Source: a virus. Taken from it: a DNA stretch of 26,596 bases. The notes beneath the pieces are model-generated. The model was not told the origin of the DNA. It saw only the letters and a list, made by a program, of their open reading frames with translations, and did no database searches. Of the stretch, positions 1-7,118 are shown in pieces; position 1 is the first letter of the stretch; each line of letters begins with the position of its first letter. The translations under genes were made by a program, and so were the position numbers. The DNA is taken from IMG/VR virus record IMGVR_UViG_3300042554_001348, positions 1 to 26,596 of that record; one strand, written 5' to 3'.

Positions 1-961
1 GTAAGGTACTAGGGATTCCAAGAAGTAAAAGATTCCCCTCTTTGGCGATTTCCCGCCGCTGAATTAGGGGGCCAAGTATGTCGCCTGTAAGTGGGTTTTC
101 GATGACGTTGCTACCATTGACAATCACTGGCGGCTTGTCAGGATCGGCAAGACTGCCTACAAAATTTAGTATAACAGATCCTTCGTTTTCTCCCAAAACA
201 TCCTTTTGGACTGCATAGCTGCCTTGGAAAAACGGAATGGAGCCTGGGAGTAGAGTTTTGTATCCGACTGCGGGGATAAACTTGTCAAAGGTTTCAAAGT
301 TCGTCTCAAACGTGTAGGTCATCTTAAAGTAATAGAAACACACGCCATACAGGATTCGCTCCCATTTGCAGTCCGTGAATCGCACGCATCGTTTCGGGAG
401 TCCCCAAAGTGGGGCATCATTTACCTTGTTAATCAGCAAATTGATAAGACTGATAGGCAGGGTGGCCGAATTAAAAGACAATGTAATTGCTGGATAGCTG
501 ATCTTTTCTTCGACTTCCGGCCCGATCATCGGCTCATAGTTTACATGCAGAAGCGGCTTACCGTTACGGTCGGTCTTTTGTTCGCGGCTGACATGGACGA
601 AATCCCCAGAGATAGCTACTGGCTCTAGCAAGGGGTTTTCGATCTGAGTATCGTTACAACGAAACATGGGCTTCGTTGTAAACTTTGAGTTCACCAGCCA
701 ATCGGCGCAGGGATCGCCTTCCCGAATATCCCGGTGCGGCGCAATAGTAAGTTCGGGTGTACGGAATGCCCAGGGATCATAGTCGTTGCCTTCGACATAG
801 GCACTACCTATGGGATGAAGGGTATTGACCATCTGCAAGACGGTTTCGGGGCCGTCCAGGTAGTCGTCGGTTCGGTAGTGCCAAGTCAGATCGTATGTAC
901 GATGTCCTTCGTCATCCCGATCCATTGTCTGATTTTTCAAACCGATTAGATATGCGGTCAT
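1..961 (-). CDS. Tail-tip-position protein, partial (3' end beyond window)
   Basis: An open frame starts with ATG at 961 and stays open for 320 codons to the left edge without a stop, so the gene is truncated by the window. The start overlaps the tape measure stop as ATGA, which supports this start and translational coupling. The protein begins MTAYLIGLKNQTMDRDDEGH. It is mixed alpha/beta in composition, with no signal peptide and no clear membrane segment. I do not recognise the family from sequence. Its place directly after the tape measure is where siphophages encode the distal tail or tail-tip (baseplate hub) proteins, so a tail-tip structural role is inferred from order only. The antisense frame at 734-949 is a shadow of this gene. 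Confidence 0.8.
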   Translation of the reverse strand, partial: MTAYLIGLKNQTMDRDDEGHRTYDLTWHYRTDDYLDGPETVLQMVNTLHPIGSAYVEGNDYDPWAFRTPELTIAPHRDIREGDPCADWLVNSKFTTKPMFRCNDTQIENPLLEPVAISGDFVHVSREQKTDRNGKPLLHVNYEPMIGPEVEEKISYPAITLSFNSATLPISLINLLINKVNDAPLWGLPKRCVRFTDCKWERILYGVCFYYFKMTYTFETNFETFDKFIPAVGYKTLLPGSIPFFQGSYAVQKDVLGENEGSVILNFVGSLADPDKPPVIVNGSNVIENPLTGDILGPLIQRREIAKEGNLLLLGIPSTL

Positions 962-3900
962 GGTGTTGACAATCCCGAGGCAGTAAGGTTTACTTGACTG
1001 TTTATAGTATTTTTGACAATTTGACCCAGTAAGGTATTTGTCAGTACCAGTTGAGCGACTGTCGGAGATTGGCTAGCCGCACCCCCGGCACGCATTTGCC
1101 GAACACGTTCTGCTTGCTCAGCAGCCTTCTTGGAGTAGTCGCTGCTGTACATAGACATTGCATCGGATGCTTTATATGTTACACCACCAGCAAGAAGACC
1201 TTTGCCGTACTGTCCTTGGTATTTAGCAGCTTTAGGATCTTCCGGCTTTGGCGGCCCCATTTCTTCGGTGCCCCGTTTGATCGTCTGCATAACATCGGCC
1301 ATCTCGGTTTTGATGGTTCCGATGCGACTATCAAAGGCGTTTGTGGCCTCTGCATCAGCCTTTTCTCTTGCTTTGGTCGTTAGATCCGCTTCATTTTGAA
1401 TTATCTTACCCATTCCTTGAGCGTGATCCATGCGACCTTTATTTGCTTCTTCGGCGGCCACCGCACGTTCTAGCATCAATGTACGCAATTCTTCTTCGCG
1501 GGTGATTCGCCGTTGTTGTACATCTGCATTTAACTTGTCAATTTCTTTATTGTAATCTACGCTGCTGCTAAAGAAACTCTTAATGTACAACCATTTACCT
1601 TGAATATAGGAAACTACATCGTCCCACATATTTTGTATCATAACAATAACATGGCTGAATGTATTTTGCATTACAACACCCGCCACTGCCAAAGCATTTA
1701 CAACACGAACAAACCCTATGCCTGTGTTTATGGCAAGCGAGCTATACATATTCGTCCAGGCATTCAAAAACCCGGTAATAAAGCCGCGACCAATGCCATA
1801 CACTTCTCTTAGTCCGACTCTAAATGCTAATTCCAGTCCTAGCATGGCTAATGTTCCGGCCTCTTGAAACTGACCTTGTAGCAAGGCTTTAGTAATACCT
1901 TGAATAACAGGAATCACAATGCCTTTTAATTCCTCAAACTTGCCGCCCAGAAATCCTAACATTTCCGAACCCATACCGCTGAAATATATAATCGCACCAG
2001 TGGCGAGAGCTATACCTGCTATTACCAAACCAATCGGAGACATCAAAAATGCTAAAGCGCTTCCGATCATACCGATGATAGGAACAATGGAAGCAAACAG
2101 CATCTTAATAGGAAGCAGTACAACCGATAAACCCTTCAACGTCGAAAACGCAGATGCTAACCACCAGCGAATAACAGCTACGGCCATACCCATAGAATGA
2201 AAAGCTAGGATGCCGATTACTGCCAACTTAATTATACGCGCAAGTTGTTGGACCGTTTCATAGTTGTTCGGGTCGTCAAACCATTTAGAAATAGCTTGCG
2301 CCAAGTCTAAAGCCTTCTTCAAGGCTTTTTCAATATCGCTTTTCATCGCATTGAAGATGTCCAGGCCCATCTTTTGCAGCAATTCTTTAAGCTGGTTTAT
2401 CATGCCTCCGATGCTTTTATTCATCTTTTCGGCCATGTTTGCAAAACGGCCACCAGCGGAAGTTTCTGCTTTTAGCGCCTCTACAACGTCTTTGGACGTA
2501 ATCAAACCGGCTTCCTTGGCTTTGTTGACACGCTGCATGGCTTGTTCCATCGTTTCATTGCCTCTGCGTGTTTGCTCGGCAATGGTTACAAGTGGGTTGA
2601 AACCTTGCTCGGTCAACTGCCGCAATTCATTACCTTGCAGTTTGCCCATCGAAGTGATCTGGGACATAGCAAACATAAGCAAATCAAGACGCTGTTGGCT
2701 TCCACCAGCTACATCTCCCAGCATCTTCATATTTGCGATTGTATCTTTAGCCGACTGGCCGTAAGCCATCATATTTCTAGCAGCGCTCGCCAGTTGCAAT
2801 GTCTGGTAAGGAGACGCCATCGCATACGTCTGAATTTCCTTCATAATCGCAGCAGCTTGTGCAGCAGATCCAGTAAAGGCTTGGATGGCTACTTGGTTTT
2901 GTTCAAAACCGATAGCCATATCCAATATGCCTTTGGAGTGCTGTGTAACCGAACGAATAGCATTGGCGTGCATGTAGATATCGGCACGCGCGGTCAATCC
3001 ACCACCTAATCCACTCGACCCTGCGCCTGATTTAGATCGCGATTTTGCATCTCGTTCGGATTGTTTTTGTAATTTGTCTTGTTCTGCTTTGACTCTTTTG
3101 GCTTCTCGGATCTTTTTATCGGCTGTTTCTTTTGCGTCCCGTTGTTCTTTCTTTTGTTGTTCTTCTAGTATTTTGGAGTTGTATTTGACCATTTTAATGT
3201 ATTCATCGTTTTTGGTCTTTTTAGCGGCTGCTAATTCCTTATCGTTTTTCTCTTGTTGCAATTTCGCCTTGTCTAGCTCTTTGAGGTACGCATTGTTTGA
3301 TTTTTCCCGTTGAGCAGCTAATTCTCGTTCCTGCTTTGCCCGATCTTTGGACTGCATGGACGATAATTGCTGTCTGTTAGGCCCGTGCATAGCGCCAGGA
3401 GGTAGGTTAGCCGACGATTGCTTACCTCCTAATAAAGCATTAATATCAGAAAAAGCACTTCTGGCACTAGCAGCAGCCGTGTTAGCGGCGTTGGCTATTC
3501 CGAGGTAGGCTTCGCCTACCGAGACAATCTTCGGCTTTGCTTCGCCCATTGCTGAGTTTATATCAGTATAAACACTTCGTACTCTGCTACTATTTGTGGC
3601 AGTTGTATTGGCAGCGTTGCTTAGTCCGAGGTAGGCTTCACCTACCGATACAATCTTAGGCTTGACTTCGCCTAATAAACCGTTTATATCAGCGTAGACG
3701 CTGCGTACTCGGCGGCTGCTTGCAGCCGCCGTATTTGCGGCGTTGCTTAGTCCGAGGTAGGCTTCGCCTACCGAGACAACCTTAGGCTTTGCTTCCCCTA
3801 ACGCTGTATTTATATCAGCGTAGACGCTGCGTACTCGGCGGCTGCTTGCAGCCGCCGTGTTTGCGGCGTTGCTTAGTCCGAGGTAGGCTTCGCCTACCGA

Positions 3901-4365
3901 GACGACTTTTTTCTCAGCTTCCCCCAACGATAGATTTATGTCAGCGTAGACGCTGCGTACTCGGCGGCTGCTTGCAGCCGCCGTGTTTGCGGCGTTGCTT
4001 AGTCCGAGGTAGGCTTCGCCTACCGAGACAACCTTAGGCTTTGCTTCCCCTAGTAAACCGTTTATGTCAGCGTAGACGCTGCGTACTCGGCGGCTGCTTG
4101 CAGCCGCCGTATTTGCGGCGTTGCTTAGTCCGAGGTAGGCTTCGCTAAGCGATACAACCTTTGTAACAGTGCCGCCTAATAAGCTATCAACATTAGTATA
4201 CACTGCCCGCATTTTACGGGCAGTAGCAATAGCGCCAGATACCGGTGCTTGTAAACTGCTTAATGAATCAGACGCATCTTTAACGGCGTCGTTGACAGTT
4301 TTGGTAAGGCCAGACGAATCCCCGAGTATCTTCACTCGCAGCGGCGGAAGTTCTCTTTCAGACAT
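958..4365 (-). CDS. Tail tape measure protein with 42-residue N-terminal repeats
   Basis: A protein of 1135 residues, the longest in the tail module, placed right after the chaperones as expected for a tape measure. Residues 72-281 are five 42-residue tandem units (typical text SVGEAYLGLSNAANTAAASS), flanked by degenerate units at about 36-71 and 282-314. Residues about 336-444 are a Lys/Glu/Gln-rich predicted coiled coil. Residues about 458-680 resemble the phage tape measure domain, with the conserved region around MSQITSMGKLQGNELRQLTE. Residues about 720-850 are strongly hydrophobic (several potential membrane segments), typical of tape measures that take part in DNA entry. It sets tail length and sits inside the tail tube. 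ATG at 4365 lies 6 bases after the upstream stop. Confidence 0.93.
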   Translation of the reverse strand: MSERELPPLRVKILGDSSGLTKTVNDAVKDASDSLSSLQAPVSGAIATARKMRAVYTNVDSLLGGTVTKVVSLSEAYLGLSNAANTAAASSRRVRSVYADINGLLGEAKPKVVSVGEAYLGLSNAANTAAASSRRVRSVYADINLSLGEAEKKVVSVGEAYLGLSNAANTAAASSRRVRSVYADINTALGEAKPKVVSVGEAYLGLSNAANTAAASSRRVRSVYADINGLLGEVKPKIVSVGEAYLGLSNAANTTATNSSRVRSVYTDINSAMGEAKPKIVSVGEAYLGIANAANTAAASARSAFSDINALLGGKQSSANLPPGAMHGPNRQQLSSMQSKDRAKQERELAAQREKSNNAYLKELDKAKLQQEKNDKELAAAKKTKNDEYIKMVKYNSKILEEQQKKEQRDAKETADKKIREAKRVKAEQDKLQKQSERDAKSRSKSGAGSSGLGGGLTARADIYMHANAIRSVTQHSKGILDMAIGFEQNQVAIQAFTGSAAQAAAIMKEIQTYAMASPYQTLQLASAARNMMAYGQSAKDTIANMKMLGDVAGGSQQRLDLLMFAMSQITSMGKLQGNELRQLTEQGFNPLVTIAEQTRRGNETMEQAMQRVNKAKEAGLITSKDVVEALKAETSAGGRFANMAEKMNKSIGGMINQLKELLQKMGLDIFNAMKSDIEKALKKALDLAQAISKWFDDPNNYETVQQLARIIKLAVIGILAFHSMGMAVAVIRWWLASAFSTLKGLSVVLLPIKMLFASIVPIIGMIGSALAFLMSPIGLVIAGIALATGAIIYFSGMGSEMLGFLGGKFEELKGIVIPVIQGITKALLQGQFQEAGTLAMLGLELAFRVGLREVYGIGRGFITGFLNAWTNMYSSLAINTGIGFVRVVNALAVAGVVMQNTFSHVIVMIQNMWDDVVSYIQGKWLYIKSFFSSSVDYNKEIDKLNADVQQRRITREEELRTLMLERAVAAEEANKGRMDHAQGMGKIIQNEADLTTKAREKADAEATNAFDSRIGTIKTEMADVMQTIKRGTEEMGPPKPEDPKAAKYQGQYGKGLLAGGVTYKASDAMSMYSSDYSKKAAEQAERVRQMRAGGAASQSPTVAQLVLTNTLLGQIVKNTINSQVNLTASGLSTP
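3424..4152 (-). repeat. 126-bp in-frame tandem repeat inside the tape measure gene
   Basis: Five consecutive 126-bp units (4152-3523) plus a shortened unit (3522-3424). The unit is exactly 42 codons, so copy-number change keeps the frame. The copies encoding residues 72-239 are nearly identical in DNA, while the outer copies have diverged, which suggests recent expansion from the middle. Four units carry a palindrome with 10-bp arms (CGGCGGCTGC, 2-base loop) at 3710-3731, 3836-3857, 3962-3983 and 4088-4109. A second hairpin, GGTAGGC-TTC-GCCTACC, recurs in most units. Confidence 0.95.
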
Positions 4366-4371
4366 CTTAGA

Positions 4372-4686
4372 TTACTCCGGGGTTATTCCAAAAATAGACA
4401 GCCAAACTGACTTGCTATCTGTGGCCTTATCGGCTTCGGATGCAGGTGCTTCAAATTTGAGCAAGTGATCCTCGATCTTTGTTTTTGCTCCCTGGGAAGC
4501 AAAAATGGCCTGCATCGTTGCCGCAGCATACCAGTCTGATTTGTCCCTGTGATTCCGACGCATTGTGAAATACGTCTGCCAGTTATCAAATTCAGACACC
4601 GTGGTAAGTTGCTTGACCAACGACACAGGCCATCCGAGTTCATGCGACAAGTGATACCAAAGGTATTCCTCATCGCTGAGTGTTAG
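4372..4686 (-). CDS. Tail assembly chaperone T-like extension, made by -1 frameshift
   Basis: This frame is open from the slippery site at 4686-4692 to a TAA at 4372-4374 and adds 104 residues to the 119-residue upstream chaperone, giving a fused product of about 223 residues. The joined text reads LTLSDEEYLWYHLSHELGWP just after the slip, and the frame has no good ATG of its own near its 5' end (a TTG at 4650 is the only early candidate). The arrangement matches the lambda G/GT type in which a short chaperone and a frameshifted longer form are both needed to load the tape measure for tail tube assembly. It lies directly before the tape measure gene. The end of the frame is 6 bases from the tape measure ATG. 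Confidence 0.85.
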   Translation of the reverse strand, partial: LTLSDEEYLWYHLSHELGWPVSLVKQLTTVSEFDNWQTYFTMRRNHRDKSDWYAAATMQAIFASQGAKTKIEDHLLKFEAPASEADKATDSKSVWLSIFGITPE

Positions 4687-5042
4687 TTTTTTTCGTCGCC
4701 CTCGTCGTCGCCAAGTTTGTTCAACTTCCTGGCGATTTCAAACATGGCCCGTTGAGCGCCGTCCGGCCAATCCTGAATCTTCGACTCTGGCAACGCCTTT
4801 CCTTCTGTGTCATAGACGCAGAACGAAAGCAACGTGCTATACAGGCCCTTGTAGTCTTTGATCCCGACAACCTCACCAGTGTTTTGGTCTACCCGGCTAC
4901 GCTGTGACGTCTTGTTGAAATACTCGTCGCGCTGTGCGCCGGTCATTTCCTTTACAAAGACCTTTACAACATTGCCATCGGCATCCATTTCCAGTTCGAC
5001 TGGCTGGGATTTCCGAACTACCGAAATCTTCATCGCTTCCAT
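4683..5042 (-). CDS. Tail assembly chaperone G-like
   Basis: A 119-residue protein between the tail tube gene and the tape measure, the usual position of the tail assembly chaperone. It begins MEAMKISVVRKSQPVELEMD and ends in an acidic stretch LGDDEGDEKN. The last sense codons form A AAA AAC in the correct phase for -1 slippage, immediately before the TAA stop. ATG at 5042 follows a GAGGG at about 9 bases; a second ATG three codons later is possible. It is expected to coat the tape measure during tail assembly and to be absent from mature tails. It is the first gene after the strong terminator that follows the tail tube gene, so its level is probably lower than that of the tube. Confidence 0.82.
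   Translation of the reverse strand: MEAMKISVVRKSQPVELEMDADGNVVKVFVKEMTGAQRDEYFNKTSQRSRVDQNTGEVVGIKDYKGLYSTLLSFCVYDTEGKALPESKIQDWPDGAQRAMFEIARKLNKLGDDEGDEKN
4686..4692 (-). promoter_or_regulatory. -1 programmed frameshift slippery heptamer A AAA AAC
   Basis: On the minus strand the chaperone frame ends GAC GAA AAA AAC TAA. The heptamer A AAA AAC fits the X XXY YYZ rule in the zero frame. A one-base backward slip moves ribosomes past the stop into a frame that stays open for 104 codons. The first base of the zero-frame codons is 2 modulo 3 and that of the extension is 0 modulo 3, which is exactly the -1 relation on this strand. I did not identify a convincing downstream pseudoknot. Confidence 0.85.
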
Positions 5043-5059
5043 ATTCTTTCACCCTCTGC

Positions 5060-5089
5060 AAAAAAATGGCGAACACTGCTGTTCGCCAT
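5060..5089 (-). terminator. Intrinsic terminator after the tail tube gene
   Basis: Read on the minus strand, a perfect 10-bp stem ATGGCGAACA / TGTTCGCCAT (arms 5080-5089 and 5066-5075) with a 4-base loop is followed by a run of T (plus-strand A at 5060-5066). It lies between the tail tube stop (5114) and the chaperone start (5042), so it limits read-through from the abundant tube gene into the chaperone and tape measure genes. Confidence 0.93.
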
Positions 5090-5113
5090 AATAAACAAAT
5101 CAAACAGCCAGCA

Positions 5114-5578
5114 TTAAGGCGCAACTGTAGTCGTAGTCGTAGTAGCAGTGGTTCCCACTGTGAATACCGGTGCGACTTCGGCTGGCGTTGCTGCTGTGGA
5201 CAAGTTGCTTGGCTCCAATTCCAAGGTAGCTTCTGGTCGTTCGCCTTCCTTCAAAGCATCTTGGGTGAACTTGCTGACGATGGCGTAGAACACCAAAGTA
5301 CAACCGTCTGGGAAGGTAATCGTGATCGCTCGGTTTGTGCCGAGGATGTTGATGACCTGACCGTAAACCCGAGAGTCGTAGGCGACTTTGATCGAAACAG
5401 TGTCAAGCGAAACCAGGGCCTTACCGAGCTTGGTTCGGTAGCGGCTATTTCGCATGGTGGTTTGATCGATAGCCCCGCCCGAATCCAAGCCTGGAGGCGT
5501 TACTTCGATTTCTTCAAACAATGCCGTGATCCCGGAAATGGAGATCAGGGTCTTGTAACCGTCTTTCAGTAGCGGCAT
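5114..5578 (-). CDS. Major tail tube protein
   Basis: A 154-residue protein beginning MPLLKDGYKTLISISGITAL, placed after the tail terminator-like gene and before the chaperones, where siphophages encode the tail tube. Its core (to about residue 130) has the alternating beta-rich pattern of tube proteins, for example a segment ITITFPDGCTLVFYAIVSKF. The C-terminus is a low-complexity Ala/Thr tail (TVGTTATTTTTTVAP). No sheath gene lies nearby, so the tail is probably non-contractile. ATG at 5578 follows GGAG by 9 bases, and the gene is followed by a strong terminator, consistent with high expression. The function rests on gene order and general features rather than a diagnostic motif. Confidence 0.78.
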   Translation of the reverse strand: MPLLKDGYKTLISISGITALFEEIEVTPPGLDSGGAIDQTTMRNSRYRTKLGKALVSLDTVSIKVAYDSRVYGQVINILGTNRAITITFPDGCTLVFYAIVSKFTQDALKEGERPEATLELEPSNLSTAATPAEVAPVFTVGTTATTTTTTVAP

Positions 5579-5584
5579 TTGTGC

Positions 5585-5974
5585 TTACTCCAGAGTTAGT
5601 CTGAACTGCTGTGTGTATAGATACCGGCGGGTTTGTTGTTCCTGTCCAGCAAACCCTATTGTATTAGATTTCGTAATTACCCGCAATTTTTGGCCGTTGG
5701 AGAGTGTGAAGTCATAGGCGGCATCGGTAATACCCCCTATAGACTCCAAAATGGCCCTTGCTGACGAGTCTTGGCCCCTGACCATTACATGGAGCAGGGG
5801 GTGCTGATCGGTGATTCCTGTACGCATCCTGCGTTCTTCCATGCGTCCCCGGCCAATCTCGTAGATTAGAATCACGTTGTCCGGCTGATCCGGCGCGTGA
5901 TTCACAAACACCGTATAACCGGTATTGAGAAGATTGGCTTCGATAAGTTCCGCGAATGCTAGTGCTGGGTTCAT
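5585..5974 (-). CDS. Tail terminator-like / minor capsid protein
   Basis: A 129-residue protein, MNPALAFAELIEANLLNTGY, with the N-terminal helix then beta pattern typical of small tail terminator proteins (DUF3168 or minor-capsid-like families): a helix, then a strand around TVFVNHAPDQPDNVILIYE, and a later strand pair RRYLYTQQFRLTLE at the end. It starts by ATGA overlap with the gp10-like gene and ends 6 bases before the tail tube ATG. The expected role is to cap the growing tail tube and join it to the head. The family call comes from position and fold pattern; moderate certainty. Confidence 0.7.
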   Translation of the reverse strand: MNPALAFAELIEANLLNTGYTVFVNHAPDQPDNVILIYEIGRGRMEERRMRTGITDQHPLLHVMVRGQDSSARAILESIGGITDAAYDFTLSNGQKLRVITKSNTIGFAGQEQQTRRYLYTQQFRLTLE

Positions 5975-6381
5975 GCTCGCATCACATAAGTTGTAATTAT
6001 GTTAGAAATCTCGCCTATATCGCGGTTTATCCCGGCTTGCAGGAATAGGGCTTGGCCGTAGGGGTGCTTGTACCACAAGGTTTCATGCTGATTGACAGCA
6101 TATAGGCTGGGGTCTTTTTCCAGGCCCATTTCGTCGATAAAACCGGATACTTCGAAGCCGTAGCCTACGACAGTCTCCGTAGACCAGCCTTTTCCGTCCT
6201 GGTAGTAGTCAGCGGACGCCCGCAACGCCCCGGTATCCAGCGGCACCAGTTCGTTTGTATTGTCCAGCAAAGTCTGGGCCGCTTCGGCACAGCCTTTCTT
6301 GAAAGCCGAGCCGGTATCCTTTTCGTAGCGTTTGAGGGCCTTAGCAAGAGCGCCAATGCCTTCGATCTTGATCCTGGGCAT
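5971..6381 (-). CDS. HK97 gp10-like tail completion protein
   Basis: A 136-residue protein starting MPRIKIEGIGALAKALKRYE, with the typical features of the HK97 gp10 family: an N-terminal helix of the 'L..L.k.l..l' kind, then a helix with TLLDNTNELVPLDTGALRAS, whose VPLDTGALRxS motif is a hallmark of the family. It joins the tail to the head connector. I chose ATG at 6381 because it forms a TAATG overlap with the upstream stop; a longer form from TTG at 6390 adds only three residues. It ends in an ATGA overlap with the next gene. Confidence 0.82.
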   Translation of the reverse strand: MPRIKIEGIGALAKALKRYEKDTGSAFKKGCAEAAQTLLDNTNELVPLDTGALRASADYYQDGKGWSTETVVGYGFEVSGFIDEMGLEKDPSLYAVNQHETLWYKHPYGQALFLQAGINRDIGEISNIITTYVMRA

Positions 6382-6725
6382 TATGCACAAGCCTCGTACA
6401 AAGACTCTGTATTACGCAAATTTGGCGTTTCTGAGGACTTTAAGACTTCGTAGATGCCATCGTTCTGTTTTGGGGTGTCCCAGTAGGCTACGGTAGCCAT
6501 AGTTCCGAGCTTTATCAGGCCGCCGACTTGTAGCCGGGTTTCTGTTATTACTTCTACTGATGACATTACCCTAGTATTAGTAGAAGTGATAATTTCTTGC
6601 AGCCGGTCTTCCCATCGGCAAGTCATCTCGGTAGGCGGACCCCAGATCGGCTCACCGGTTTTGGCTGTCCCGGTTCGTTCCCAGTAGACTAATGTTTGGC
6701 GCTGACATCGCTTAATTAGAGACAT
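6381..6725 (-). CDS. Head closure / head-tail stopper-like protein
   Basis: A 114-residue protein, MSLIKRCQRQTLVYWERTGT, beta-rich, with a central segment RLQEIITSTNTRVMSSVEVI and a later YWDTPKQNDGIYEVLKS. This resembles small head-closure proteins that follow the adaptor gene in HK97-like and SPP1-like phages. It overlaps the adaptor gene by 14 bases and the gp10-like gene by one (TAATG). AGGA lies about 12 bases before the ATG. The role, closing the head channel after packaging, is inferred mainly from order. Confidence 0.68.
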   Translation of the reverse strand: MSLIKRCQRQTLVYWERTGTAKTGEPIWGPPTEMTCRWEDRLQEIITSTNTRVMSSVEVITETRLQVGGLIKLGTMATVAYWDTPKQNDGIYEVLKSSETPNLRNTESLYEACA

Positions 6726-7116
6726 CGGATTCTATGTCCTTTCCTCCCCAAACTAGGGAGAAAGCATTAGCCATGCCAGAAATCACAGATTTGTTCCAAC
6801 GGGATAGCTTGCCACTGGTATCTAGCTGCATCGCGGTCGCGCCGTAGTGCGTGATTCCTAGCCCGTCCGATAGCCGAACTTGGTAGCTAGCCTGGATCGT
6901 TCGCACCTGTTCGCTTTGAATCCGGGGATCGCTGATGCCGATCAAATGGGCCGCTAAATATCGCTCCACCATTTCCAGCGTTTGCGCCGATGCTGCCGTG
7001 CCGATGATGTTCGTCACCATTAGGCTAGCATCGTCGATGAAAGGCTGGATGTCCGGGATCAGCACTTGGTCGTAGCTAATGATCTTTTGGACTGCGGCGA
7101 TTGTTGTGCGTGCCAT
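6712..7116 (-). CDS. Head-tail connector adaptor (DUF4054-like)
   Basis: A 134-residue, largely helical protein. The N-terminal part, VQKIISYDQVLIPDIQPFID, followed by a helix ending ERYLAAHLIG, is the pattern of the DUF4054/gp6-type adaptor family that binds beneath the portal. ATG at 7116 follows AGGAT at a short spacing, located in the end of the fibre-like gene. It is the first gene of the standard connector series, but is separated from the capsid gene by about 10 kb, which is unusual. Confidence 0.75.
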   Translation of the reverse strand: MARTTIAAVQKIISYDQVLIPDIQPFIDDASLMVTNIIGTAASAQTLEMVERYLAAHLIGISDPRIQSEQVRTIQASYQVRLSDGLGITHYGATAMQLDTSGKLSRWNKSVISGMANAFSLVWGGKDIESDVSN

Positions 7117-7118
7117 GA

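Noticed and set aside
3789-4037. Arg/Leu-rich plus-strand frame of 82 codons
   Set aside because: A shadow of the tape measure repeats.
4934-5572. Plus-strand frame of 212 codons
   Set aside because: Antisense to tail tube and chaperone and runs through the terminator hairpin.
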